Shown here piece by piece: positions 22,264-32,800 of a stretch of DNA of 41,416 bases. Every line of letters starts with the position of its first letter. The first letter of the stretch is position 1. The notes below the pieces were generated by a model, which searched no databases, was not told where the DNA came from, and saw nothing but the letters and a program-made list of their open reading frames with translations. Source of the DNA: an uncultured Mollicutes bacterium (GTDB lineage: Bacteria > Bacillota_I > Bacilli_A > Acholeplasmatales > Anaeroplasmataceae); NCBI GenBank assembly GCA_937905855.1, contig CALCWU010000075.1:1-41416 (forward strand). Direction: 5' to 3'. The translations under genes and the position numbers were made by a program.

Positions 22264-24756
22264 TTATAATATATCAACAACAATTGATTCTATATAAATA
22301 CCAGTTTTGCCAGATGAACGATATATTTGGTAATTAACTTCCTTTGTGCTTGAAAATTCAAATGTATAGCTTTGATACTCAGTTGTCATATCAGCAGTTT
22401 GTTCATTTGATTTATTACCATTAGTAACACCAAGTACTGCAGCCTTTTCAGTCGAATTAATTTTTGCCTTAATTGTAATTCTAATACTACCACTTACCTT
22501 AAAGGAAAAATAATAATCAGTAATGTTATTTGAACTATCCTTAAGAACTGAATTATTTAATTTAAGAATATTATTTTCTAAAGCAACAGCTTGAGGATTT
22601 GATAAGGCCATATAGCTAAAGAAGCCATTAGTTCCCATTGAACTAGACAAGCTAGTAAGTGTAGTAGCGTTTAAAACATAGGTTGTATATTCTTCATTTC
22701 CACTACCAGATGAGTCTGATCCAAAACTACTGCTTGAGCTAGAGCTTGTAGATCCGCTTGTATCATTATCGATTACATTACTAATACCACTATAGCCATT
22801 ATAATAAATTCCTGCCATTTTTATGCAATCATTTTTAGCCTGTGCTGGTGATGTTAAAAGCTCCACATTGCTTTTATTATTAATAGAATCATAATAAAAC
22901 AAGCTGCTATTAATATCAAAATTTGTATAATCCGCCTTACCATTTGGTAAGCATAAACCAGTTAATGTGGTATTTCTTGCAAAAACAACGCTGGCTAATG
23001 ACTTACCACAGCCAGTTAAATAATCATTATATGATTTAATTACAGTATATTTATATTTATCAGTTGTAGTAACCTTTTGAGGATTAGTACAGTTCTCAAA
23101 ATAATTTCCTTCACTTAAAACAAAGGCATTTGCTCTAATATCCTGAGCAGTTGAGCATTTGTAATAATAATTATTATATAAATGCATATTAGCCTGTCTA
23201 CCTAAAGGAAGTCTTGAGCCAACCTGATTGTAATAATTATGATGGAAGGTAATATTCATATTATAAACTGTGTCATTACCACCAACAAGACCAGTTTTTT
23301 TACAATTATTAAATTTATTATAGGATAAGGTAACATTATGAACGCCTGATATATCAAAAGCGCCATCACCATAGCCCTTATCTCTTTCACCAGTAATATC
23401 CCAATTATTTAATCCTTTATTAAATACATTATTATGAATCCAATAATTACCATATTTAGATGCATCTGTTTTATCACCATCAAAGCTACAAGCATCCTCA
23501 GGATTAGAGGTAATCGTTAAATTTCTTACCTCAATTGAATTACAATTAGACCATGTCATTCCAAATTGAAAGAACTCAGCACTATTTCCAATACCTTCAA
23601 CAGTAACATTAGATGCACCAGAAATATCTAACATATTATTATAGGAATCATCATCATAAACTGTTTTACCAGTAATACTTGCATATTTTGTTCCTGAATA
23701 GGTTGTTTTCTTCGAACTAGTATCGCCTATACTAACACTGCTTAATCCCGTTTTAGTTGTAGTATAATTATAAGATTTTTCAGCCTTCTTATCACGAAGC
23801 TTAACAGAAAGACCAACAAGATTTTCGCCATATGTTGTTTCTAATTCATTATTAAAGAATTCCTTATCTTGGGCATCTGTATAATTAGAACCATCTACAA
23901 GTCTTGGCTCCATATCCTTACTTTTCCATTGATTTGTGGTAATTTTATCTAAAATTCTTATATCAAGAGGATAACTAGACTTAGATTGATTTTGTAAAAT
24001 ATTCACCAAACCAGTATAAGTTTTTCCACCAAGAGTAGCTGATACAGTATTTTTATTTTCATTTGAAACATAAACAACTACCGCATTAGTTTTTAATGTA
24101 CCATCATTATTATAAGCACCAACAGCAGCACTATTATTGAAATGAGCATAGCCACTTCGATCATTTAAATAAGCTAAAGCATTAGTAACTGTTATTTGAC
24201 TACCAGCATTTCTAGTTATTAAAACATCATATATTCCTGACTTTAAGCCAACAATATCAGCACGACATACACCATCATTATATCTAATTAAATTATAATC
24301 CAAAGTATTATAGGATGTACTATTCTTCTCTTTATATTGAACAATTGCCCCTACATTAGAGGTATCCTTCCACTCAAAATATAGTCCTTCATTGTAGCCA
24401 CCACTTGCCTGTAAATAATTACCATCATCAATAATAGTACTACTTGAACTACTTGAACTGCTACTTGAGCTTATGCTACTACTTGAACTACTACTTAGGC
24501 TTGAACTGCTACTTGAGTTTGAACTGCTACTTGAGCTTATGCTACTACTTGAGTTTGAACTGCTACTTGAGTTTGAACTGCTACTTGAACTTATGCTACT
24601 ACTTGAACTTGAGCTTGAACTGCTACTTGAGTTTGAATTTTCATCCAAACTAGCCCCAGCATTTGATATAGCACTATTATTAATATCTATCTTACATGAT
24701 GCAAGACCTAATATTCCAACAAATGCTAAAGCAATTAATTTTCCTTTTCTTTTCAT
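22264..24756 (-). CDS. Secreted pectate lyase (PL1 family), serine-rich lipoprotein
   Basis: 830 aa from the ATG at 24756 (AAAGGA SD; a GTG 21 nt upstream has none). The signal peptide ends in GLASC, a lipobox, so it is probably anchored outside. Next come a poly-serine linker (about 39-107), an Ig/Fn3-like module (110-200), and the right-handed beta-helix lyase domain (about 205-640) with SFDGDK, GAFDISGVHNVTLSYNKF, HHNYYNQVGSRLPLGRQ (Arg near 515 is the catalytic region) and NNYYYKC. A second serine linker (about 665-688) leads to a C-terminal jelly-roll-like module (690-830) that may bind carbohydrate. It cleaves polygalacturonan by beta-elimination; the GH105 enzyme could process the unsaturated ends. 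It is a one-gene unit with its own promoter and terminator. Confidence 0.9.
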   Translation of the reverse strand: MKRKGKLIALAFVGILGLASCKIDINNSAISNAGASLDENSNSSSSSSSSSSSSISSSSSSNSSSSSNSSSSISSSSSSNSSSSSSLSSSSSSSISSSSSSSSSSSTIIDDGNYLQASGGYNEGLYFEWKDTSNVGAIVQYKEKNSTSYNTLDYNLIRYNDGVCRADIVGLKSGIYDVLITRNAGSQITVTNALAYLNDRSGYAHFNNSAAVGAYNNDGTLKTNAVVVYVSNENKNTVSATLGGKTYTGLVNILQNQSKSSYPLDIRILDKITTNQWKSKDMEPRLVDGSNYTDAQDKEFFNNELETTYGENLVGLSVKLRDKKAEKSYNYTTTKTGLSSVSIGDTSSKKTTYSGTKYASITGKTVYDDDSYNNMLDISGASNVTVEGIGNSAEFFQFGMTWSNCNSIEVRNLTITSNPEDACSFDGDKTDASKYGNYWIHNNVFNKGLNNWDITGERDKGYGDGAFDISGVHNVTLSYNKFNNCKKTGLVGGNDTVYNMNITFHHNYYNQVGSRLPLGRQANMHLYNNYYYKCSTAQDIRANAFVLSEGNYFENCTNPQKVTTTDKYKYTVIKSYNDYLTGCGKSLASVVFARNTTLTGLCLPNGKADYTNFDINSSLFYYDSINNKSNVELLTSPAQAKNDCIKMAGIYYNGYSGISNVIDNDTSGSTSSSSSSSFGSDSSGSGNEEYTTYVLNATTLTSLSSSMGTNGFFSYMALSNPQAVALENNILKLNNSVLKDSSNNITDYYFSFKVSGSIRITIKAKINSTEKAAVLGVTNGNKSNEQTADMTTEYQSYTFEFSSTKEVNYQIYRSSGKTGIYIESIVVDIL
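24434..24640. repeat. Low-complexity serine-codon repeat in the pectate lyase gene
   Basis: Nested tandem repeats built from ~18-bp blocks (plus-strand consensus GCTACTTGAGTTTGAACT) and a 15-bp variant. They encode runs of Ser broken by Ile, Asn or Leu. The mixture of AGT/AGC and TCA-type Ser codons shows expansion by unit duplication. Length is likely to vary between strains. Confidence 0.85.
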
Positions 24757-24790
24757 TTTATCTAATTCCTTTTCCACTATAGGATTAATT

Positions 24791-24799
24791 ATAACATAT
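24791..24799 (-). promoter_or_regulatory. Extended -10 promoter of the pectate lyase gene
   Basis: TGTTATAAT (minus strand, about 24791-24799) is an extended -10; the -35 (AATACA, 17 bp upstream) is poor. An extended -10 with a weak -35 is compatible with activator dependence. Confidence 0.45.
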
Positions 24800-24818
24800 T
24801 TTTTGCAAATTGTATTAT

Positions 24819-24852
24819 AAAAAATAAAGGAAGACCTCTAAAGAGTCTCCCT
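24819..24852 (-). terminator. Terminator after the SEL1-repeat gene
   Basis: Stem of about nine pairs (GGGAGAC with GTCTTCC, 24828-24835 with 24845-24852), followed on the minus strand by a T-rich stretch. Confidence 0.75.
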
Positions 24853-24866
24853 CTATTTAAGAATAA

Positions 24867-26030
24867 TTACTTTGATTTGTAAACAACCTTGCCAAACATA
24901 CCTTTTTTAAAGTTATTTAATTCATCTTGAGCTGGCTTATAGCCCTGTTGTGCGGCCTTAGTTAACCATTCAACTGCTTTTTCCGGTTCAACCTGTTGAA
25001 CACCTTTACCAGTTAAATAGCATTTAGCAACCTTTACACAAGCCTCAGGATTACCCTGCTGAGCAGCTTTTTCCCACCAGAATCTAGCTAAAAATGGGTC
25101 AACAGGAATTTCATCCTTACCATTAGCATAGCAATTACCAAGATTCATTTGAGCTGGAATATAATTTTGGTCAGCAGCCTTTTCCCACCACTTAAATGCT
25201 GTTTTTAAATCCTTAACAACACCTGTGCCATAAAAATAGCAGCTTCCTAGATTACATTGAGCCTCAAGGCTTCCGTTTCCAGCAGCCTTAATCCACCAAA
25301 CCAAGGCATTTTTAATACTTTTAGGAATTCCATCACCATTAAAGTAACGTGTACCTAATTTACATTGAGCTTCAACATTTCCACCATTCGCAGCCTTTTC
25401 AAACCATTGAATAGCTTGAATAAGATTTCTTGGAACGCCCTTACCATTAGCATAATAATATCCTAAACGATTTTGAGCATTTACGTCACCAGCCTCAGCG
25501 GCCTTAGAAAACCAAAATACTGCTTGATGTAAATCTTGAGTAGTACCTTCACCACGCTCATAGCAATAGCCTAATCTAAATTGGGCATCCAAATTATTAG
25601 CTTGGGCAGCCTTTGTAAACCAGAATACAGCCTGACAAGAATCCTTATCTACTCCCATACCACGCATATAGCAGCAGCCTAAACGATATGCTGCATCAAG
25701 TTGTCCATTTTTTGCAGCATTTGTGTACCATAAAACCGCCTGTTGACGATCTTGATTTACACCTTCACCACGTTCATAGCACATTCCTAAATAATATTGA
25801 GCATCAGGAATTCCTGACATAGCTGATTTTGAAAAATATTCAAATGCATATGAATAATCTTGGCGAACACCTTCACCTTTATAAAAGCAACGTCCTAAAT
25901 AAAAATTAGCGTTGGCATCTCCAAGTGAAGCAAGAGCACTCCACTCTTTAAAAGCTTTGGCATATTCTTTTTCTTGATAATACTCATTTGCAAGTTGTAA
26001 TTGTTCACTTTTTGTATCAATCTTTGCCAT
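24867..26030 (-). CDS. SEL1-like repeat protein
   Basis: 387 aa composed of an N-terminal TPR-like helix pair (1-40) and nine SEL1 repeats, each about 36 aa with the motif A-x-x-x-L-G-x-C-Y-x-x-G-x-G-V and paired helices (for example YYLGMCYERGEGV and CNLGSCYFYGTGV). The last repeats are followed by a basic tail. There is no signal peptide, so it is cytoplasmic. SEL1 proteins are solenoid scaffolds for protein-protein contacts; the partner is unknown. It lies 85 bp downstream of rpoC behind a hairpin with a poor U-tract, so readthrough from the RNA polymerase operon is possible. Confidence 0.88.
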   Translation of the reverse strand: MAKIDTKSEQLQLANEYYQEKEYAKAFKEWSALASLGDANANFYLGRCFYKGEGVRQDYSYAFEYFSKSAMSGIPDAQYYLGMCYERGEGVNQDRQQAVLWYTNAAKNGQLDAAYRLGCCYMRGMGVDKDSCQAVFWFTKAAQANNLDAQFRLGYCYERGEGTTQDLHQAVFWFSKAAEAGDVNAQNRLGYYYANGKGVPRNLIQAIQWFEKAANGGNVEAQCKLGTRYFNGDGIPKSIKNALVWWIKAAGNGSLEAQCNLGSCYFYGTGVVKDLKTAFKWWEKAADQNYIPAQMNLGNCYANGKDEIPVDPFLARFWWEKAAQQGNPEACVKVAKCYLTGKGVQQVEPEKAVEWLTKAAQQGYKPAQDELNNFKKGMFGKVVYKSK

Positions 26031-26073
26031 CTTTTTTAAACCTTTTCCTCTTCCTGTATTTTTTATTAAAGAT

Positions 26074-26111
26074 GAGTTTAGGAATAGTAAGCTCTTTTAC
26101 TATTCCAACTC
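26074..26111 (-). terminator. Long hairpin after rpoC (weak or partial terminator)
   Basis: GGAATAGTAA/TTACTATTCC (26081-26090 with 26097-26106), extended by GAGTT/AACTC past a two-base bulge. The downstream minus-strand sequence has only TCTTTAAT, so termination may be incomplete and the SEL1 gene partly co-transcribed. Confidence 0.55.
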
Positions 26112-26115
26112 AGTT

Positions 26116-29100
26116 TTAATCATCAACCTCTTCGATTGCCTTTAATAATGCGCTGACACCATCAACTTCTTCATCGTTATCGATTTCATCATCCAACTCG
26201 TCATCTTCATCATCAAATGATTCATCTTCAGTGTTGTCTAGTTCTTCATCGTCCTCGTCATCATCTAAATCAGCAGGTTTGTGCTCACAAGTAAATGTTT
26301 CTTCTTGTAATACACCAGTTCCTGCAGGAATTAGTCCACCAATAATAACATTTTCCTTTAAGCCGACTAGGTTATCAACCTTTGACTTAATAGCTGCAGA
26401 TGTTAAAATACGAGTTGTTTCCTGGAATGAACAAGCAGATAAGAATGAATTAGATGCAAGGGCTGCCTTAGTAATACCAAGTAATAATGGCTTTGCAACT
26501 GGAAGCTCGCCACCGTTTTTCATAACCTCAGAAACTGCATCAGCAAATTCGTCAACTGAAACCTCACGACCAGGTAATAGCTTTGTTGATCCTTCCTTGA
26601 TGACAATTAACTTACGCATCATTTGTCTAACAATGATTTCGATATGCTTATCAGAAATTTCAACACCTTGAGAACGATATACCTTTTGAACTTCTTCAAC
26701 TATATATTTTTGAGCGTCCTCAGTAGATTGAATTCTTAAGATTTCCTTAGGTGCCTTAGAACCCTTAATTAAAGGTGTACCACGACTAATAGTATCTCCA
26801 AGCTTAACATTTAATTCAGATGTAACCTCAACAATGTAGCTATGCTCTTCACCTTGTTCATCTTTAATTACAACATTCATACCATTCTTTGTACGATCTA
26901 GAGCAACTACCTCTCCATCATACTCACTGATTGTTGTTTTACCTTTTGGCTTACGTGCCTCAAAAAGTTCCTGAACACGTGGAAGACCTTGAGTGATATC
27001 GGCTGCAGATGCAACACCACCTGTGTGGAATGTACGCATTGTAAGCTGAGTACCAGGTTCACCAATTGATTGAGCAGCAATTGTACCAACAGCCTCTCCA
27101 ACCTCAACGATTGTATTAGTTGCTAGGTTACGTCCATAACATTTAACACATACACCTCTACGGCAAGCACATGTTAAATTTGTACGTAAGCATACACTCT
27201 TAATCTTAGCCTTAGCTATTTCATCAGCTAAAACCTCATCAATTAATTCATTACGCTTAACAATAACCTCACCAGTTTCAGGATTTATGATATCCTTAGC
27301 AGCAAATCTACCAATACAACGCTCACTAACAGAAACAACAACCTTTCCATCAGCACTTATTATATCAGTTAAATCCATACCACGATTAGTACCACAATCA
27401 ACAGCAGAAATAATTATATCCTGAGAAACGTCAACTAAACGACGAGTTAAATATCCAGATTCAGCAGTCTTTAACGCAGTATCTGTAGATCCCTTACGAG
27501 AACCATGGGTTGAAATAAAGAATTCAGATACAGTTAATCCTTCACGGAAGTTAGCCTTTACGGGAACCTCAATTGTTTCTCCAGCAGTGTTACTCATAAG
27601 TCCACGCATACCTGCTAATTGAGCAAAGTTAGATGCGTTACCACGAGAACCAGAATCAGCCATCATGAAAATAGCATTTTCCTTTTGTTTTGCAAGCTCA
27701 TCCCAAAGACCCTTTTGAATCTCATCACGAGCATTACTCCACTCTTCGTTAACCAGCTTCTTTCTTTCAGAATCAGTTAACATACCTAAATCAAATAATT
27801 CAGTTATTTGTTTAATCTTCTCATCAGATTGTTTAATTCTTGTATCCTTGCCTTCGTACTTTAATACGTCGGCCATAGAAATAGTAATTCCTGATAATGT
27901 TGAATAATAGAATCCTTGATCCTTAAGATCATCTAGCATACGTGAAGTAGCAGTAACCTTAAATCTCTTAAATACTTCAGCAATGATTCTAGCTAAATAT
28001 TTCTTATTGAATGGCTTATTTAAAGGCATATTAACCATCTTATCATATGCTTCTTTACTATTTAATTTAACAAAGAACTTTTCAGGAGTTTCATTCATTA
28101 AATTTTCCTCTGTAGGCTCATTTAAATATGGGAATTCTTCAGGAAGAATCTCATTGAAAATAAGCTTACCAAGAGTAGTAAATAAATACTTGCCTTCAAT
28201 TTTATCTTGATTTAAACGAGATTGAGGTAAACTCTTAGGTGCGATAAAAATACGTGTATGAAGAGTAATTTCATTATTACGATAAGCAATAAATGCCTCA
28301 TCCTTACATGTATAAATATGACCCTCGTTAGCCTCATGCTCACGTTCCATAGTTAAATAATAGTTACCAAGTACCATATCCTGAGTAGGGGTAACAACTG
28401 GTTTACCATCCTTAGGGTTTAGGATATTATTAGAAGCTAGCATTAATAAACGAGCTTCAGCCTGAGCTTCTAAAGATAGAGGTACATGGACTGCCATTTG
28501 GTCACCATCGAAGTCCGCATTGAATGGTGTACAAACAAGTGGATGTAGACGAATAGCCTTTCCTTCGATTAATACAGGCTCGAAAGCTTGAATACCTAAA
28601 CGGTGAAGTGTAGGAGCACGGTTTAATAAAACTGGATGCTCACGTACAACATTTTCCAAAATTGGCCATACCTTGTCATCCTGACGCTCACAAATTTTCT
28701 TTGCAGCACTAACACTTAATTGACCAGGATTTTCTTGCATTAGGGTATGGATAACAAATGGCTTAAATAATGTTAATGCCATTTCCTTTGGTAAACCACA
28801 TTGATACATCTTTAAAGATGGACCAACAACGATTACTGAACGTCCTGAATAATCAACACGCTTACCAAGTAGGTTTTGACGGAAACGACCCTGCTTACCA
28901 CGAAGCATATCAGATAAGCTCTTTAAATGATGGTTCTTTTCAACAACAGCCTTCTTACCACGCTTTGAGTTATCAATTAAAGCATCAACTGCCTCTTGAA
29001 GCATACGCTTTTCATTCTTGATAATTAAAGTAGGAGCATGTTGCTCATATTGTCTCTTTAAACGATTATTACGGTTTAAAATACGACGATATAAATCATT

Positions 29101-29856
29101 TAAGTCAGTAGTAGCAAATCTACCACCATCTAGTTGAACCATTGGTCTTAAATCAGCTGGAATAACTGGTAAAACCTCTAAAATCATCCATTCAGGCTTG
29201 TTATTAGAATGAAGGAATGATTCTACTATCTCTAAACGCTTAATAACATGATCACGACGTTGCTTTGAAGTAGTCTTTAACTTACGACGTAATACCTGAG
29301 CCTCACGCTCTAGATCAAGCTCTTGTAATAATTTCTTAACAGCCTCAGCACCAGTTAAAGCTGTAAATGTTGAACCAAATTGCTCACGCTTTAATGAATA
29401 CTCACCTTCTGATAAAATTTGCTTTCTAGCTAAGCCAGTTTTACCTGGATCAATAACAATATATGATGCTAGATAAACAATTTCCTCAAGCTCCTTACTC
29501 TTTAATTCAAGTAAAGTTGCTAGTGGAGATGGTGTATTTCTTAAATACCAAGTATGTACAACTGGAGAAGCAAGGGTAATATGACCCATTCTTTCACGTC
29601 TAACATTCTTCTCAGTATATTCTACTCCACACTTTTCACAAACCTTTCCACGATCTGCAGGACGCTTTGTTTTACCACAAGCACATGTATAATCCTTTTG
29701 AGGTCCGAAAATCTTTTCGCAGAATAATCCATCTGGTTCAGGCTTTAATGTACGATAGTTAATAGTTTCATGCTTCTTAACCTCACCATGAGACCAAGAT
29801 AAGATTTCTTGAGGAGAAGCTAAACCAATTTTAATATATTTATATTGCATACTCAT
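26116..29856 (-). CDS. rpoC: RNA polymerase beta' subunit
   Basis: 1246 aa. N-terminal zinc-ribbon CACGK...CEKCG (about 58-78); active-site NADFDGDQ near residue 445; trigger-loop region with MRTFHTGGVA; second zinc site CACRRGVCVKCYG. The last ~55 residues are highly acidic (long Asp/Glu runs, positions about 1190-1246), an extension beyond the usual Firmicutes end. 15 nt downstream of rpoB. Start ATGAGTATG leaves two possible Met; the first is used here. Confidence 0.98.
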   Translation of the reverse strand: MSMQYKYIKIGLASPQEILSWSHGEVKKHETINYRTLKPEPDGLFCEKIFGPQKDYTCACGKTKRPADRGKVCEKCGVEYTEKNVRRERMGHITLASPVVHTWYLRNTPSPLATLLELKSKELEEIVYLASYIVIDPGKTGLARKQILSEGEYSLKREQFGSTFTALTGAEAVKKLLQELDLEREAQVLRRKLKTTSKQRRDHVIKRLEIVESFLHSNNKPEWMILEVLPVIPADLRPMVQLDGGRFATTDLNDLYRRILNRNNRLKRQYEQHAPTLIIKNEKRMLQEAVDALIDNSKRGKKAVVEKNHHLKSLSDMLRGKQGRFRQNLLGKRVDYSGRSVIVVGPSLKMYQCGLPKEMALTLFKPFVIHTLMQENPGQLSVSAAKKICERQDDKVWPILENVVREHPVLLNRAPTLHRLGIQAFEPVLIEGKAIRLHPLVCTPFNADFDGDQMAVHVPLSLEAQAEARLLMLASNNILNPKDGKPVVTPTQDMVLGNYYLTMEREHEANEGHIYTCKDEAFIAYRNNEITLHTRIFIAPKSLPQSRLNQDKIEGKYLFTTLGKLIFNEILPEEFPYLNEPTEENLMNETPEKFFVKLNSKEAYDKMVNMPLNKPFNKKYLARIIAEVFKRFKVTATSRMLDDLKDQGFYYSTLSGITISMADVLKYEGKDTRIKQSDEKIKQITELFDLGMLTDSERKKLVNEEWSNARDEIQKGLWDELAKQKENAIFMMADSGSRGNASNFAQLAGMRGLMSNTAGETIEVPVKANFREGLTVSEFFISTHGSRKGSTDTALKTAESGYLTRRLVDVSQDIIISAVDCGTNRGMDLTDIISADGKVVVSVSERCIGRFAAKDIINPETGEVIVKRNELIDEVLADEIAKAKIKSVCLRTNLTCACRRGVCVKCYGRNLATNTIVEVGEAVGTIAAQSIGEPGTQLTMRTFHTGGVASAADITQGLPRVQELFEARKPKGKTTISEYDGEVVALDRTKNGMNVVIKDEQGEEHSYIVEVTSELNVKLGDTISRGTPLIKGSKAPKEILRIQSTEDAQKYIVEEVQKVYRSQGVEISDKHIEIIVRQMMRKLIVIKEGSTKLLPGREVSVDEFADAVSEVMKNGGELPVAKPLLLGITKAALASNSFLSACSFQETTRILTSAAIKSKVDNLVGLKENVIIGGLIPAGTGVLQEETFTCEHKPADLDDDEDDEELDNTEDESFDDEDDELDDEIDNDEEVDGVSALLKAIEEVDD

Positions 29857-29871
29857 AATTATAGCCCTCCA

Positions 29872-32800
29872 TTAAAATCCAAATTTTGATATATAATCTT
29901 CGGAACTTGAATTGCTAACAATACTCTTGTTTGCTTCATCTTCTCCGTTATTATTAATTAATTCAACGTGTAATCCAAGTGCTTGAAGTTCACGTGTTAA
30001 TACTCTAAATGACTCTGGAATAGATGATTCAGGAATAGGTTGACCATTAACGATTGCGTTAAATACCTTATTTCTTCCAACGATATCATCTGACTTAACA
30101 GTCATCATTTCTCTTAAGGTATGAGCAGCACCATAAGCCTCTAGTGCCCAAACCTCCATCTCACCAAAACGTTGACCACCCTTTTGAGCTTTACCACCCA
30201 TAGGCTGTTGAGTAACAAGTGTATAGTTACCAACGCTACGAGCATGTAACTTATCCTCAACCATGTGGCTTAACTTGATGAAGTACATAATACCAACAGT
30301 TACACGATTTTCAAATGGTTCACCATTACGTCCATCGTATAATACCTCTTTACCATCAGGTGCTAAATTAGCATCTGCCATAATCTGTTGAATATCTTCA
30401 ATTGTTGCACCATCAAATACTGGTGTTGCAACCTTAATTCCAAGCTTCTTAGCAGCAAGACCTAGGTGAAGTTCTAGTACCTGACCGATATTCATACGGC
30501 TTGGTACACCTTGTGGGTTAAGCATAATATCAATTGGATGACCATCAGCTGTAAATGGCATATCCTCAACTGGAAGAATGTTAGAAATAACACCCTTATT
30601 TCCATGACGACCAGCCATCTTATCTCCAACCATTATCTTACGCTTTTGAACGATATAAACTCTTACAACCTCATTTACTCCAGGAGGAAGCTCATCGCCC
30701 TTAGCCTTAGAGAAATGCTGAACGCTTTGAACGATACCGCCACCACCATGTGGAACAGTTAAAGATGTATCTCTATTATCTCTACCCTTTTCACCGAAAA
30801 TGGCAAGCATTAATCTTTCTTCAGGAGTTGGCTCATTTTGTCCCTTTGGTGTAACCTTACCAACAAGGATATCGCCCTCCTTAACCTCAGTACCAGGAAT
30901 AACAATTCCATTTGCATCAAGGTTCTTCTTCATATCATCGCCAACATTTGGAATTTCACAAGTGAATTCCTCACGTCCAAGCTTAGTATCACGAGCCTCA
31001 ACGCTAAATTCATCAATATGAAGTGAAGTATAGCAATCATCATAAACCATTCTTTCGCTCATGATTACGGCATCCTCATAATTGTAGCCATCCCATGTCA
31101 TAAATGCTACTCTAACATTTCTACCAAGGGCTAATTCGCCATCCTTCATTGATTGACCATCAGCAATAATATCACCACGTTCAACTCTTTCACCAACTTT
31201 AACAATTGGACGTTGCATAATAGCTGTAGCAGAGTTTGAACGAAGGAATTGATATAATTCATATGTACGAAGCTCACCGCTGTCTTCTTTAACAACGATT
31301 CTCTTTGCATCAACATATTCAACAATACCATTAGATACAGCAACACAAGCACTACCACTATCGTGAGCAGCTTTATATTCCATACCAGTACCAACAATTG
31401 GACTTTCAGGAGCAATAATTGGAACAGCCTGACGTTGCATGTTTGCACCCATTAGGGCACGTGTTGCATCATCGTGCTCCAAGAATGGAACGCACGCAGC
31501 TGCAACTGAAACAATTTGCTTTGGTGAAACGTCCATAAAATCTACAGAATTAGGATTAACCATTTCTGTTTCTCCATTACGTCTACCAATAACAGATTCA
31601 TCTAATATATAACCATTTTCATCAAGACGAGTAGATGCTGAAGCAATAACAACACCATTTTCCTTGTCTGCTGATAAATAAACCTTTTCATCAGTTATAT
31701 AAACACGACCATCCTTATCCTTTGCAGCCTTTAAATATGGAGTCTCAATAAAGCCATATTCATTAACCTTTGCATAAGTAGCTAAAGATGTAATCAAACC
31801 AATTGAAGGACCTTCAGGAGTCTCAATTGGACACATTCTACCATAGTGAGAATTATGTACGTCACGTACTTCTACACCAGCACGATCACGAGCAATACCA
31901 CCAGCACCTAAAGCTGATATACGACGCTTTTGCGTAATTTCAGCAAGTGGGTTGATTTGATCCATGAACTGTGATAACTGGCTTGAACCAAAGAATTCCT
32001 TTAAAGCAGAAGTTAAATGCTTAATATTAATTAAATTTTGAGGAGTAGCATCTGCAACCTCAACAGTTGACATTCTTTCCTTAATATTCTTTTCAAGCTT
32101 AGCAAAGCCAATTCTAAATTGGTTCTTTAATAACTCACCAATTAAACGTAAACGACGATTTCCTAAATGGTCAATATCATCAAGAGAACCAACATTCTCG
32201 TATAAATTAGCATAGTAGCTTAAAGATGCAATAATATCAGACATTGTAATATGTAATGCATTTTCACGTGAGTCATTACCAATGACCTTTACAACGCTTG
32301 TATGTTCAGCACGAATTACCTCAACATTTAAAACCTCGCATAGTGGATCTTCACAAAGGAAGTTTCCAAGATCAATCTTTTGTCTATATGCACTACGTGC
32401 TTTATTTAAACGATCGTAAACCTCTCCATCAATAACATCATTATATCTAGCAATATAATCACCCTTTGCAAATAAAACCTCTCCTGTTTCATCGTCAAAG
32501 ATATCTTCGCTAGCAATAACATCCTGGGCAAGCTTTAAACCCTTTGCTCTACTTAGTACATCTAATTTTAAATTATATTTATAACGGCCAACCTTTTGTA
32601 AGTCATATCTCTTATCATCAAATAAATGACCTACAATATATTCCTTTGCACCATCAACTGGAACCTTTTCGCCCTGACGAAGCTTAGAATAAACCTCAAC
32701 AACAGCCTCTTCGCTGTTAGTTTGATCATCTTTTTCTAAAGTGGCCTTAATAAACTGATTATCTCCGAATAAATTCTTGATATCTGCATCGCTACTTAGA

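Noticed and set aside
24444..24820. Leu/Glu- or Tyr/Leu-rich plus-strand frames
   Set aside because: Antisense reading of the serine-codon repeat of the pectate lyase.
26231..26671. Ser-rich plus-strand frame
   Set aside because: Antisense of the acidic tail of rpoC.
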